Positions 36,511-46,327 are shown, counted from the stretch's first letter. The stretch is 64,000 nt of DNA from Caproicibacterium lactatifermentans (GCF_013315815.1 NZ_CP046051.1:124001-188000), one strand, 5' to 3'. The notes: generated by a model from the letters alone, not told the origin. Program-made: numbers and translations.

Positions 36511-37686
36511 ATGCAGTTTCCTGCAATACAGGAGGGCGACAGCCAGTACCTGATACACAGCTACGCCCGGTTCCCAGCTGCACTGGTAAAAGGGAAGAAC
36601 GCCACGGCATGGGACGCTGACGGTAAAAGGTATATCGACTTTACGGCGGGTATCGGCGTAAACAGCCTGGGCTACAGCGACCCGCAGTGGGTGCAGGCTG
36701 TCAGTGGACAGGCAGCCCAGATTCAGCATCTTTCCAACCTTTACTACAGCCCTGTCACTATCCGCGCGGCAGAACTGCTGTGCCATGCCGCGGGTATGGA
36801 GTGCGTCTTTTTCGGTAACAGCGGTGCGGAAGCAAATGAGTGTGCCATTAAGGTAGCCCGAAAGTATGGCACCGATAAGTACGGTGACCAGCACTGCCAG
36901 ATTGTAACACTCAATAATTCTTTTCATGGGCGCACGGTCACGACATTGGCAGCAACCGGCCAACCGGGATTTCACCAGCATTTTCTGCCGTTTACCGGCG
37001 GCTTTGTCTATGCCGATGCCAATATGAAAAGTGTGGGAAAAACGGTTACGGAAAATACCTGTGCTGTCCTTGTGGAACTGGTACAGGGCGAGGGCGGTGT
37101 GGTGCCGCTGGATAAAGACTTTGTACAGCAGCTGGCGCAGTTCTGCGAAAAGAAAGATATTTTGCTGATGGTTGATGAGGTGCAGACTGGTATCGGGCGT
37201 ACAGGCAGCTTCTTCTGTTACCAGCAGTACGGCATTCATCCGGATGTGGTTAGCGCAGCCAAAGGGCTGGGCGGTGGCCTGCCAGTAGGTGCCTGTTTGG
37301 TGGACCGCCGGTGCGCGGATGTTTTGGGACCGGGCGACCACGGCAGTACCTTTGGCGGCAATCCGGTGGTATGCGCGGGTGTGGCGGCCGTGGTGTCGCG
37401 TGTGGAAAAACAGCCTTTCCTGCTGGAAGTGCAGAAAAAGGGCGCTTATCTGCGCAGCCGGCTGCAAAAAATGGACAATATTCAAAGTGTGCGCGGCCTT
37501 GGAATGATGCTGGGAGCCAAACCAGTCAAAGGGCAGCCGGGTGCCATTGCGGCGGCCTGTGTACAGGCGGGCCTGCTGGTGCTGACTGCCAAAGATGTAC
37601 TGCGCTTTCTGCCGCCGCTGACCATTACAAAAGAAGAACTCGACGAGGGTCTTGCCATTTTGGAAAAGGTCCTGCAGCAGCAGTAA
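36511..37686 (+). CDS. argD: Acetylornithine aminotransferase
   Basis: PLP enzyme making N-acetylornithine. FGNSGAEANECAIK, LVDEVQTG-like (MVDEVQTGIGRTG) and the PLP Lys in SAAKGLGGGLPVG are visible. The 391-residue length is normal. ATG 36511 follows AAAGGAGG. It is followed by 139 bases before argF that contain a TATAAT at 37730 and a GCTCC/GGAGC hairpin at 37772-37789, so argF may also have its own transcript. Confidence 0.95.
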   Translation: MQFPAIQEGDSQYLIHSYARFPAALVKGKNATAWDADGKRYIDFTAGIGVNSLGYSDPQWVQAVSGQAAQIQHLSNLYYSPVTIRAAELLCHAAGMECVFFGNSGAEANECAIKVARKYGTDKYGDQHCQIVTLNNSFHGRTVTTLAATGQPGFHQHFLPFTGGFVYADANMKSVGKTVTENTCAVLVELVQGEGGVVPLDKDFVQQLAQFCEKKDILLMVDEVQTGIGRTGSFFCYQQYGIHPDVVSAAKGLGGGLPVGACLVDRRCADVLGPGDHGSTFGGNPVVCAGVAAVVSRVEKQPFLLEVQKKGAYLRSRLQKMDNIQSVRGLGMMLGAKPVKGQPGAIAAACVQAGLLVLTAKDVLRFLPPLTITKEELDEGLAILEKVLQQQ

Positions 37687-37825
37687 AACAGTCTTGCACT
37701 TTCGCCTTTCTATCAGCGGCATAAAATGCTATAATTGTAACGATTAAAATAATACGGCCGTTAAACAGGAGGCTCCGCCGCGGTGGAGCAAAATCAATCT
37801 GGACAGGGAAAGAGGCTATTTTAAA

Positions 37826-38728
37826 ATGAAGCATTTACTGAAATTGATGGACCTTTCCGGCAACGAGATTTCCGGAATTTTGGACCTTGCGGACCAGCTG
37901 AAATATGAGCTGAAGCACAATATTGAGCACCGCTGCCTGGAGGGCAAAACACTGGGCATGATTTTTGAAAAGGCCAGCACCCGTACCCGTATTTCCTTTG
38001 AAGTGGGTATGTATCAGCTGGGCGGTCTGCCTATTTTCCTTTCTGCACGCGATATGCAGATTGGCCGCGGCGAGCCGGTACAGGATACAGCACGCGTGCT
38101 GTCCCGCTACTTAAATGGCATTATGATTCGTACCTTTAAGCAGAGCGAGGTCGAGGCCCTTGCGCGTGACGGTTCTATCCCTGTTATCAACGGTTTGACC
38201 GACTTTGCCCACCCCTGTCAGGTGCTGGCGGACCTGATGACCATTCGGGAGCACCGCGGTGCACTGGACGGCCTGAAAATGTGCTTTATCGGTGACGGAA
38301 ACAACATGATGAACTCCCTGATTGTCGGCGGCCTAAAGATGAAGATGGAAGTTGCGGTTGCCTGCCCGAAGGACTATCGTCCCGCGGCGGAAGTGCTGGA
38401 CTTTGCACAGGCTTATCCAGCCTTCAGCATGACCACGGACCCGCTGGAAGCTGCCGTAGGCGCCGATGTCGTTATCACGGATGTATGGGCATCTATGGGT
38501 GAAGAAGAGGAAGCCTCCAAGCGCCGCATTGCTTTTAATGGCTATCAGATTAACGACAAGGTTATGGCCGCCGCTAAACCGGACGCTATGGTTCTGCATT
38601 GCCTGCCTGCCCATCGCGGCGAAGAAATCACAGCGGATGTGTTTGAACAGCATTCCAGTGAAATCTTTGAAGAGGCGGAAAACCGTCTGCATGCACAGAA
38701 GGCAGTTTTGGTCAAGCTCCTTGGATAA
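37826..38728 (+). CDS. argF: Ornithine carbamoyltransferase
   Basis: Makes citrulline from ornithine and carbamoyl phosphate. The carbamoyl-phosphate motif is STRTRISFEVG, with HPCQ and the ornithine loop HCLPAHRG. The 300-residue length is normal for anabolic enzymes. ATG 37826 has a GAAAGAGG site. Last gene of the arginine cluster, followed by a terminator. Confidence 0.95.
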   Translation: MKHLLKLMDLSGNEISGILDLADQLKYELKHNIEHRCLEGKTLGMIFEKASTRTRISFEVGMYQLGGLPIFLSARDMQIGRGEPVQDTARVLSRYLNGIMIRTFKQSEVEALARDGSIPVINGLTDFAHPCQVLADLMTIREHRGALDGLKMCFIGDGNNMMNSLIVGGLKMKMEVAVACPKDYRPAAEVLDFAQAYPAFSMTTDPLEAAVGADVVITDVWASMGEEEEASKRRIAFNGYQINDKVMAAAKPDAMVLHCLPAHRGEEITADVFEQHSSEIFEEAENRLHAQKAVLVKLLG

Positions 38729-38790
38729 AAGGCTGCATTTTATTTGATTATATGTACAGCAAGATAAGATAAAAGATTTTATCCAATCCC

Positions 38791-38836
38791 AAAAAAGCCA
38801 CTGTCCCGGTTTACCTGCCGGGCAGCGGCTTTTTTC
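38791..38836. terminator. Terminator between argF and ypeB
   Basis: Imperfect long stem from AAAAAAGCC to GGCTTTTTT. It can serve both converging genes. Confidence 0.88.
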
Positions 38837-38868
38837 TGTCTATCTATGCGGTCATTGTTATAGAATTT

Positions 38869-40149
38869 TTATTGAACCAGTATGCCGGCATCCGTGGACT
38901 GCAGAATGAGAATCTGCTGTTCCATACCACTGGCACAGTTGATATAGACCAGTACGCGGTCACCGTTGCTTCCGATACAGGAGAACTCCCAGCACAGCAC
39001 TTCATTCAGGCCGGAAGTTGGCACCAGTACTTTCCGAGAGTTGTTCACTTTTAGGCGGCTGCTGACCTTTTTCTGTGCAGCTTCTTTGGTGTATTTCGGT
39101 GACGGAAAGCTGCGGGACATGTGGTTCATCAGGTAGCCCGTAGCGCCCAGCTCCACCACGTCGCCGTTGTCCAGCGCAATGCCTACCTTGACAAGATCCG
39201 GGTAACAGCGCACACCGTTTTCCTCATATGCAAAGTTAAATAGAATGCGGCCATCGGTCTTAATCCAGTAGGTAAGCTGCATATCTTTATAGCCGCACTT
39301 TGCCAGAAAAGCGGTGGCCTTTTCTTTGGCGGCGTCCATGGTGATTTTTTCCGCTGTAATTTCCCGGCTGCTGCGCATGGAACAGAGAACACCTCCTTTT
39401 TTGGTAACGGAGGCGGTTGTAGTACCGGACGTGAAGTTCCACAGGGGCAGGTTACCGGCCGTGTCTGCGGCGGAGGTAAGCTTGCTGGGGGAAAGGTTCA
39501 GTGCTTTGGCGGCAATGGAGCACGCGTCCGCTTTGCTTACATCGCTTTTCCCCTGCAGGGCGCGGGGATTTTTCCGCTGAATATTATCCGAAAACGGCCC
39601 ATCGTAAATCAGCGAAGGGAAGTTCGTAAAGTCGGTTGCGGTTTGTTTCAGCTGAGAGGACAGGTTGTCGGAAGTATAGTCCAGTTTCAGCGACGACAAA
39701 TTGCTGGAAAGCTTTTGGGCATAGGTATGCAGCTTCTCAATGGTTTTGTACTCCGCTTCCGTAATATGCCCGCCGCCGCTGATGCGGTTGGACAGGCTCA
39801 TGGCAAAATCACCGACTTGGGTAATATATTTCGAAACGTTGTTCATGGTACTGTCGTGTACCGGCAGTGTAGCCAAAGCCTCCTTGGCAAGGCCAGATTC
39901 ATGCATCAGCCGGGCCGCGAGTCCGTTCTGTTGGGTAGGGGTGTTGGCGTAAATGCTTTTGTCCAGTGTCAGGGAAATGGTGTTTACGCAGTCGCGCAGG
40001 TCACCGTACGCGCGGTCATAGGTATAGGTCAGGTCACGCTTGGCAGCCTTTTCAGCGGCCTGGCTGCGCATGGTCAGGGCTCCCGCCGTGACCACAGCGC
40101 CAACCGCGATAATACCCATTACCACAGCAACGGCTTTTCTGTTTTTCAT
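38869..40149 (-). CDS. ypeB: Spore germination protein YpeB-like
   Basis: YpeB stabilises the spore cortex-lytic enzyme SleB. The 426-residue product has an N-terminal membrane anchor (about 5-25, AVAVVMGIIAVGAVVTAGAL). A helical region with SNRISGGGHITEAEYKTIEKLH follows, then three PepSY-like repeats in the C-terminal half (for example ITAEKITMDAAKEKATAFLAKCGY). ATG 40149 follows AAGGTGATG; the frame extends upstream to 40371 without support. sleB, usually its neighbour, is not here. Presence of ypeB supports an endospore-forming host. Confidence 0.87.
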   Translation of the reverse strand: MKNRKAVAVVMGIIAVGAVVTAGALTMRSQAAEKAAKRDLTYTYDRAYGDLRDCVNTISLTLDKSIYANTPTQQNGLAARLMHESGLAKEALATLPVHDSTMNNVSKYITQVGDFAMSLSNRISGGGHITEAEYKTIEKLHTYAQKLSSNLSSLKLDYTSDNLSSQLKQTATDFTNFPSLIYDGPFSDNIQRKNPRALQGKSDVSKADACSIAAKALNLSPSKLTSAADTAGNLPLWNFTSGTTTASVTKKGGVLCSMRSSREITAEKITMDAAKEKATAFLAKCGYKDMQLTYWIKTDGRILFNFAYEENGVRCYPDLVKVGIALDNGDVVELGATGYLMNHMSRSFPSPKYTKEAAQKKVSSRLKVNNSRKVLVPTSGLNEVLCWEFSCIGSNGDRVLVYINCASGMEQQILILQSTDAGILVQ

Positions 40150-40279
40150 AAAATACATCACCTTGCCCGTACCCGAAATTTTCTGTACATACCGTACAAA
40201 AGAAAGGCAAAGCGGGCCAATGGTAGCTTTCACCACACACAGCAGGATTATACACAATGTTCTGCCCGAGAAGACGTCT

Positions 40280-40307
40280 TTGAAAAGCGGCAAAGATGTT
40301 GTATAAT
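40280..40307 (+). promoter_or_regulatory. murD promoter
   Basis: TTGAAA 40280-40285, 16-base spacer, TATAAT 40302-40307, 130 bases before the murD ATG. Confidence 0.7.
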
Positions 40308-40437
40308 AAAAAAGTATGACATGACGGCCGGTGCCTGCTGTGCCGGCGGCTGTATCTTTTTTAGAAAACACAATGACAGGTATATATTTTTACTGAACTG
40401 CGGCCGACAGCTGCAGAAAACCGGAGGATATCATTCC

Positions 40438-41823
40438 ATGACGATAACAGACTTTTACAGGGAAATGAAAGGCAAAACCGTTGCATTCTGTGGCTTGGGC
40501 GGCAGCAACCTGCCCCTGATTGACCGCTTTCTGGCGGCTGGCGCGAAAGTGACCGCCCGTGACCGGCGCACCCGCGAAAAACTGGGGGATTTGGCGGACC
40601 AGCTGGAGAAAAAAAGCGTGCAGCTGGTGTTGGGCGAAAACTATCTGGAAGACCTGAATGAAGAGGTCATTTTCCGTACGCCCGGTATGCCCTATCATCT
40701 GCCGCAGCTGGATGCTGCCCGCGCCCGCGGCAGTGTCGTGACCAGTGAAATGGAAGTTTTCCTGGAGTACTGCCCGTGCCGCGTCTTTGGCGTAACCGGC
40801 TCGGACGGTAAAACAACTACGACAACCATTCTGTCCAAAATTCTGCAGCACGCGGGAAAAACCGTACACGTCGGCGGCAACATTGGCAAAGCGCTGCTGC
40901 CGGATATCGACAGCATTCGGCCTACCGATGTGGTCGTTGCGGAGCTGTCCAGCTTTCAGCTTATCTCCGTAGGACGCAGCCCACAGGTAGCCGTTGTTAC
41001 CAATATGAGCCCGAATCATCTGGATATTCATAAAGATATGCAGGAATATATAGATGCCAAGAAAAATATTTTCCTCCACCAGGACGGATTCGGCCGTGCC
41101 GTCTTTAACCTTGACAATCCCATTACCACGGGGTTTGTCAGTCAGGCCCGCGGCGAGTGTTTGACTTTCAGCCGAAAGCAGCGTGTACGGAACGGCTGCT
41201 TTGTGAACCCAGACGGAACCATCGTTTTTGCCAAAAACGGTGTGGAAACACCGATTATGAATTGCAGCGAGATTCGCATTCCCGGTGCGCATAATGTGGA
41301 AAATTATCTGGCAGCCATTTGTGCGGTGTGGGGTTATGCTTCACCAGAGGATATCCGTGCGGTAGCAGAAGAATTTTCCGGTGTGGAGCATCGCGCGGAA
41401 CTGGTGCGGGAACTGGATGGCGTGCGCTGGTACAATGACAGCATTGCTACTACACCAAGCCGCACTGTGCGGGGAATGCTTTCCCTGTTTCCGCAGAAAC
41501 TAATTTTGATTGCGGGCGGATACGATAAAAAGATTCCATTTGAGCCGATGGGAGAACCGGTGTGTGAGCACGTCAAAACGTTGGTCCTGATGGGCGTTAC
41601 CGCACCGAAAATTGAGGCGGCGGTTAAGGAAGCAAAAAATTATCGGCCAGGTGCACCCAAAATTCTGCACGCGGCAAGCTTAGAGGAAGCGGTAAACCTG
41701 TGCCGTCAGGAAGCAAAATCCGGCGATATTGTGGCACTCAGCCCGGCGTGCGCAAGCTTTGATATGTTCCCCAACTTTGAAACACGCGGTGACCGCTTCC
41801 GTGAACTGGTAAAGCAGCTGTAA
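40438..41823 (+). CDS. murD: UDP-N-acetylmuramoyl-alanine--D-glutamate ligase
   Basis: Adds D-Glu to the peptidoglycan precursor. The ATP P-loop is GVTGSDGKTTTTT (residues 118-130). MSPNHLDIHKDMQEYIDAKKNIF and the Mur-ligase motif WYNDSIATTPSRT are present. The 461-residue length is normal. ATG 40438 follows CCGGAGG. An open frame extends 265 codons upstream, but it is antisense to ypeB and not family-like. It is outside a dcw cluster, as in some Clostridia. Confidence 0.95.
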   Translation: MTITDFYREMKGKTVAFCGLGGSNLPLIDRFLAAGAKVTARDRRTREKLGDLADQLEKKSVQLVLGENYLEDLNEEVIFRTPGMPYHLPQLDAARARGSVVTSEMEVFLEYCPCRVFGVTGSDGKTTTTTILSKILQHAGKTVHVGGNIGKALLPDIDSIRPTDVVVAELSSFQLISVGRSPQVAVVTNMSPNHLDIHKDMQEYIDAKKNIFLHQDGFGRAVFNLDNPITTGFVSQARGECLTFSRKQRVRNGCFVNPDGTIVFAKNGVETPIMNCSEIRIPGAHNVENYLAAICAVWGYASPEDIRAVAEEFSGVEHRAELVRELDGVRWYNDSIATTPSRTVRGMLSLFPQKLILIAGGYDKKIPFEPMGEPVCEHVKTLVLMGVTAPKIEAAVKEAKNYRPGAPKILHAASLEEAVNLCRQEAKSGDIVALSPACASFDMFPNFETRGDRFRELVKQL

Positions 41824-41885
41824 GCGGAAGCGGCATCTGCCGATATGTTCGGTTCTATATTTTTCGAGTAAAAGAGGGTTTCCTT

Positions 41886-44039
41886 ATGAAGATGGAAAAA
41901 ATACTCAAAACACTGTGCGGCGCTATTGGCACTAGTGGAGATGAAACAGCGCCGGTGAAGGCGGCGCTGGAACTGACCGGTCTGCCCAACGGGAAAGTAC
42001 TGCCGCTCGGCAGCGGCTGTGTGTCACTGGGGAAGGCAGATGCGGAAAAGGTCATTTTGCTGGAAGCGCATATGGACCAGATTGGCCTGGTGGTTACATC
42101 GGTAGATGAGCACGGATTCCTGCACTTTGCGAACTGCGGTGGTTCGGACCAGCGTGTCATGCCCGGCTGTCCGGTGCGTGTCTTTGCCACAGGTGCGGAT
42201 AAACCGCTTCTCGGCGTTGTTGGTAGTGTGCCGCCGCACCTGGACCGGGCGAACACAGACAAAGTGCCGGACGTGGAGGATATGACGGTGGACCTCGGCC
42301 TGCCCGCCGTGAAAGCCAAAACCGTTGTTTGCCCCGGTGACCGTGTGGTCCCGGTGTATGAACCGAAAAAATTGATGGGAACCCGCTTTTCCTCCGCTGC
42401 GCTGGACAACCGTGCCGGTGCAGCTGCGGTGGTTCGCGCCGCTCGTCTGCTGCAGCAGGTTGACCTGGGCAGCTGGCGGGTGCTGCTTCTGTTCAGCACG
42501 ATGGAAGAAATCGGCGGACAGGGGGCGCATACGGCTGCCTATACGGCGGCCGTAGATGAAGCAATTTGTGTAGACGTTGGTTTTGGCATACAGCCCGGCG
42601 TTAAGCCGGAAGTCAGTCACCCGGTGGGGGGCGGCGTAATGATTGGCAGCGCGCCGATTTTGGACCGTGGCATGACGCGGCGTTTGGGACAGCTTGCTGA
42701 CGAAAACCATATTTCGTATAAATGGGACGTCATGGGAGGCTTTACCGGAACCAACAGCGATGATATCGCGGTGACGCGCGGCGGTGTCCGTACAGCTTTG
42801 TTAAGTGTGCCGCAGCGTTCTATGCACACACCGGCGGAAGTGGTGGATATGCAGGATATTGAGGACACAGCCCTTCTGATGGCGCTGTATGTCTGTGACC
42901 GGTGCGGTGCCAGCCTGCCTCAGCCGGCACAGTCCGCTGAGGAGCCGGCGGCAGATACGGCTGCGAGTGCCGGTGCCGAGTCGGACGGGGAAGTGTGGAG
43001 TGCCTGCCTGCCCCAGCTGTGCCGGGAGCGCGGTGTTTCCGGCAGTGAAGAGGGTGTGCGGGAACTGATCCTTTCCCAGATAAGCAATTTCGCGGAAAAA
43101 ATAGAGATTACGCCGCTTGGCAGTATTCTTGCATATAAAAAGGGAAAAAACCGTGCCAAAACACGGCTGCTCCTCAACGCGCACATGGACGAAGTCGGCC
43201 TTATCATAACGCATATTACCGATGAAGGTTTTCTGCGCTTTGCGCCGGTTGGCAGGATAGACCCACGTGTCCTGCCCGGCCGCAGCGTGACTGTTGGGTA
43301 TGGCAAAAATACGGTGCCCGGTGTGATTGGCCTGAAGCCCATTCACCTGTTGGAAAAAGGCGAACGCGGCAAAGCCATTCCGGTCGAAGAACTGTATATT
43401 GATATCGGGGCCAAGGACAAACAGGAGGCAGCCAAAGTGGCTGTGCCCGGGGACATGGTCACGTTTAACAGTGTGTACGAGGAGAATGGCTTTTCGGTTA
43501 AGAGCCGTGCGCTGGACGACCGTGCGGGCTGTGCCCTTCTGGTCCACCTGATGCAGCAGCCGGACTGGGCGTATGACACGATTTTTGAATTTGCCGTACA
43601 GGGTGAAGTGGGCTGCAATGGTTCCTGCACGGGTGCCTATTTGGCACAGCCGGAGGCTGCTGTCGTTGTGGAATGCACGGCTGCTTCCGATGTGCCCGGC
43701 ACGGAAACGGATCAGCAGGTGTGCCGTTTGGGTCAGGGACCGGTCATCACGTTTATGGACCATAAAACCATTTACGACAAGGAATATACCAAATGGGCCT
43801 TTGAAGAAGCGCGCAAAGCCGGCGTGCCCTGCCAGTGGCAGGAGGGCGTGGACGGCGACAATGATGCCGGCGCTATTTATATCAGCCGCGGCGGTGTCCG
43901 CACAGCGGCGGTATCGCTGCCGTGCCGCTACCCGCACGCGCCGATGGGAATCGTCAGCCGCAGTGACTATGAAGCGGCGGGTGCGCTGCTGCAGTGCCTT
44001 GCACAGCGGATTGCGGGGACACCATGCTCTGGGCAGTAA
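41886..44039 (+). CDS. Tandem M42 metallopeptidase fusion
   Basis: Two M42 aminopeptidase modules in one 717-residue chain; the usual M42 protein is about 340-360 residues. Module 1 (1-345) keeps H62, D64, D174, E207-E208, D230 and H314. Module 2 (about 372-717) keeps H433, D435 and D544, but the catalytic Glu-Glu pair reads Gly573-Glu574 (VQGEVG), so the base is missing while the metal ligand remains. An Ala/Glu-rich linker joins them. A GNAT-like gene overlaps the stop. Module 2 is therefore probably regulatory or structural within the dodecameric assemblies typical of M42. Confidence 0.88.
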   Translation: MKMEKILKTLCGAIGTSGDETAPVKAALELTGLPNGKVLPLGSGCVSLGKADAEKVILLEAHMDQIGLVVTSVDEHGFLHFANCGGSDQRVMPGCPVRVFATGADKPLLGVVGSVPPHLDRANTDKVPDVEDMTVDLGLPAVKAKTVVCPGDRVVPVYEPKKLMGTRFSSAALDNRAGAAAVVRAARLLQQVDLGSWRVLLLFSTMEEIGGQGAHTAAYTAAVDEAICVDVGFGIQPGVKPEVSHPVGGGVMIGSAPILDRGMTRRLGQLADENHISYKWDVMGGFTGTNSDDIAVTRGGVRTALLSVPQRSMHTPAEVVDMQDIEDTALLMALYVCDRCGASLPQPAQSAEEPAADTAASAGAESDGEVWSACLPQLCRERGVSGSEEGVRELILSQISNFAEKIEITPLGSILAYKKGKNRAKTRLLLNAHMDEVGLIITHITDEGFLRFAPVGRIDPRVLPGRSVTVGYGKNTVPGVIGLKPIHLLEKGERGKAIPVEELYIDIGAKDKQEAAKVAVPGDMVTFNSVYEENGFSVKSRALDDRAGCALLVHLMQQPDWAYDTIFEFAVQGEVGCNGSCTGAYLAQPEAAVVVECTAASDVPGTETDQQVCRLGQGPVITFMDHKTIYDKEYTKWAFEEARKAGVPCQWQEGVDGDNDAGAIYISRGGVRTAAVSLPCRYPHAPMGIVSRSDYEAAGALLQCLAQRIAGTPCSGQ

Positions 44040-44788
44040 CGGAGCCTGCCCGCCTGCTTGCCTATGACCATGGCGCGCTGGGGTGCAGTGTTATTTCCAG
44101 CGTGACGGCCTATGGTACAGGTACGGCGGCGGCTCGCTTTTGGGAAGGGGACGGGTTCCTGCTGCGTCGGCAGGACGAAACAGCGACTTTGTGCGGTACG
44201 GTGCTGCCGGAAAGTGCGGAGGAGCTGCGTGAGTTTTTGTTTTATATCGGCGTACAAAATTTGCTGGCGGAGCCGGATAACCTGAAACGGTTGGGATTTT
44301 CTCCTGCCTCCGAGGGTGTGGAGATGGAGCTGTGCCGTCCCATTCCCTGCCCGCCGCTGCCCGCCGGTTTTCGGATGCGGCTGGCCGGACCAGTTGCGTC
44401 ACCAGCTGCCATGCGGCTGGCAGATATGTATGCACTGCTGTGTGCGTGTACGCGACCGGGATTTTCTATACCGGCCTTTGAGCCGTTTTATTTGGATATG
44501 AGTCATCGTGTGCGGCACGGTGCCGTCCTGGCAGCGGGCCTGTACCAGAATGTGCGCTTGTATTCCTGTGCGGCAGAGGCGCTGTCGCCGAAACAGGCAT
44601 TGCTTTTCGCCGGTGCCGCGGCGCCGGAAGTGCGCGGCCGCGGTGCCTTTGCGGCGGTGCTGGCGGCGCTGGTGAAACAGGCAGATGTCCGTCGGGTACT
44701 GCTGCTGTGCGGTTCACAGCTGCAGCCGCACTATGAGCAAATGGGCTTTTCTGCCTGCGGAATGTGCCAAAAAGCCTGCCTTAAATAA
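44024..44788 (+). CDS. GNAT-fold acetyltransferase-like protein
   Basis: It starts at ATG 44024 inside the end of the M42 gene (16-base overlap). The 254-residue product has a C-terminal half with VRGRGAFAAVLAALVKQADVR and LLLCGSQLQPHYEQMGF, which fits the acetyl-CoA-binding R/Q-x-x-G-x-G/A loop and the last strand of GNAT proteins. The N-terminal half is divergent, possibly a second degenerate GNAT unit. The substrate is unknown. Coupling to the M42 gene suggests a link to peptide or amino-acid handling. Confidence 0.7.
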   Translation: MLWAVTEPARLLAYDHGALGCSVISSVTAYGTGTAAARFWEGDGFLLRRQDETATLCGTVLPESAEELREFLFYIGVQNLLAEPDNLKRLGFSPASEGVEMELCRPIPCPPLPAGFRMRLAGPVASPAAMRLADMYALLCACTRPGFSIPAFEPFYLDMSHRVRHGAVLAAGLYQNVRLYSCAAEALSPKQALLFAGAAAPEVRGRGAFAAVLAALVKQADVRRVLLLCGSQLQPHYEQMGFSACGMCQKACLK

Positions 44789-44840
44789 AAAATACATATT
44801 GTAATTTATATGTTTTAGTATACAAAAAGGAGAACATAAA

Positions 44841-46112
44841 GTGCAGATTTATCCTGCTTTTCATATCGACAAAAAAATAACCGATGCGGCCGATGAGGCA
44901 CTGCGGAAAGCACAGCCGGCTCTGAAGCGCATTGATGAAGTGACCGACTACAACCAGCAGAAAATGCTGGCGGCCTTTATTCACTGCGGTGTCAGTGAAA
45001 GCCACTTTGCGGCCAGTACCGGCTATGGCTACGGTGACCGCGGACGGGAAGTGCTGGACCAGGTGTATGCGCAGGCACTGGGTGCTGAGGATGCACTGGT
45101 GCGGTATAATTTTGTGTCCGGTACACACGCACTGACCGTGGCGCTGTTTGGTGTGCTGCGCCCGGGAGACACCATGCTGTGTGTGACCGGTCTGCCGTAT
45201 GACACGCTGCAGAGCGTTATCGGACTGACTGGTGATGGCAACGGTTCCTTAAAAGAGTATGGCATTCATTATCGGCAGGTCGACCTTAAAAAAGACGGTA
45301 CACCGGATTATGAAGCCATTGAGCATGCGGTGCAGCCGGACACAAAGATGGTCTATATTCAGCGCAGCCGCGGCTACAGCCTTCGTCCGTCTCTGTTTGT
45401 GGAAGATATTGAGAAGATTGCGGCGATTGCAAAGCGCCGGGCACCGAACTGCATTGTTATGGTTGATAACTGCTACGGAGAATTTGTGCAGAAGGAGGAG
45501 CCGGTCGCACATGGTGCGGACCTCATGGCGGGTTCGCTCATTAAAAACCCGGGCGGCGGTGTTGCCCCGACCGGCGGCTACATTGCGGGCCGCAAAGATT
45601 TGGTGGAGAGCTGCTCCTATCGCTTGACAACACCGGGAACCGGTCGGGAGATTGGCTGTACACTGGGCAATAATCGAGAACTGTTCATGGGCGCTTTCCA
45701 CGCACCACATGTAACAGGGGAAGCGCTGAAGACAGCAGTCTTTACTTCTGCCCTTTTCGAGGAGCTTGGCTATGCGGTAACACCGCGCTGGGACGAACCG
45801 CGCGCGGATATTATTCAGGCAGTTCTGCTGCGCACCCGTGAAGCGCTGATTGCTTTCTGCCAGGGAATCCAGAAAGGTTCGCCGGTCGATTCCTTTGTTT
45901 TGCCGGAGCCGTGGGGTATGCCTGGGTATGACTGCCAAGTAATCATGGCGGCGGGCACTTTTACGCTGGGTGCCTCTGTGGAACTGAGCGCGGACGCTCC
46001 TTTGCGGGCACCGTGGGCCGTATGGATGCAGGGCGGCCTAAATTTCCACAGCGCACGTCTTGGCTCTATGCTGGCGGCGCAGTCCATGCTGGAAAAAGGA
46101 TTTTTAGGCTAA
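44841..46112 (+). CDS. PLP-dependent YnbB-type protein (methionine gamma-lyase related)
   Basis: Fold-type I PLP enzyme of the family often labelled 'aluminum resistance' or methionine gamma-lyase family. The 423-residue product has YGYGDRGREVLDQVYA, SGTHALTVALFGVLRPGD, D209 in MVDNCYGEF, and the PLP Lys235 in GSLIKNPGGG. GTG 44841 follows AAAAAGGAG. The biochemical role of this family is not firmly established. Single gene, upstream of the tRNA-Leu. Confidence 0.88.
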   Translation: MQIYPAFHIDKKITDAADEALRKAQPALKRIDEVTDYNQQKMLAAFIHCGVSESHFAASTGYGYGDRGREVLDQVYAQALGAEDALVRYNFVSGTHALTVALFGVLRPGDTMLCVTGLPYDTLQSVIGLTGDGNGSLKEYGIHYRQVDLKKDGTPDYEAIEHAVQPDTKMVYIQRSRGYSLRPSLFVEDIEKIAAIAKRRAPNCIVMVDNCYGEFVQKEEPVAHGADLMAGSLIKNPGGGVAPTGGYIAGRKDLVESCSYRLTTPGTGREIGCTLGNNRELFMGAFHAPHVTGEALKTAVFTSALFEELGYAVTPRWDEPRADIIQAVLLRTREALIAFCQGIQKGSPVDSFVLPEPWGMPGYDCQVIMAAGTFTLGASVELSADAPLRAPWAVWMQGGLNFHSARLGSMLAAQSMLEKGFLG

Positions 46113-46117
46113 AGGTA

Positions 46118-46176
46118 TTGCCAGTTCGATTTATTTACGGTATAATAAAAAACAGCACGGGTTCCGTGCTGTTTTT
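46118..46176 (+). promoter_or_regulatory. tRNA-Leu promoter followed directly by a terminator hairpin
   Basis: TTGCCA 46118-46123, 17 bases, TATAAT 46141-46146. A 10-base-pair stem (46151-46160 with 46164-46173) ending in T5 sits right before the tRNA. The hairpin probably terminates the upstream gene, but transcripts from this promoter would carry most of it as leader. Confidence 0.6.
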
Positions 46177-46260
<84 letters not shown>

Positions 46261-46268
46261 AAAGAAAT

Positions 46269-46298
46269 CGCTTAGGCATGCGGCCTAAGCGGTATTTT
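46269..46298. terminator. Hairpin just inside attL
   Basis: CGCTTAGGC / GCCTAAGCG stem with 5-base loop, then ATTTTT after two bases. It now acts as the terminator of tRNA-Leu. Confidence 0.75.
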
Positions 46299-46305
46299 TA
46301 TGCCA

Positions 46306-46327
46306 TTGTACCCCATTTTGTACCCCA
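46306..46327 (+). promoter_or_regulatory. Probable integrase arm sites, left
   Basis: TTGTACCCCA occurs twice with a 12-base period. The same GTACCCCA word recurs three times just inside attR, which suggests arm-type binding sites of the tyrosine integrase. Confidence 0.5.

Noticed and set aside
39643..40437. N-terminal extension of MurD by 265 codons
   Set aside because: It is antisense to ypeB and crosses the murD promoter; the normal MurD start at 40438 has a good ribosome site.
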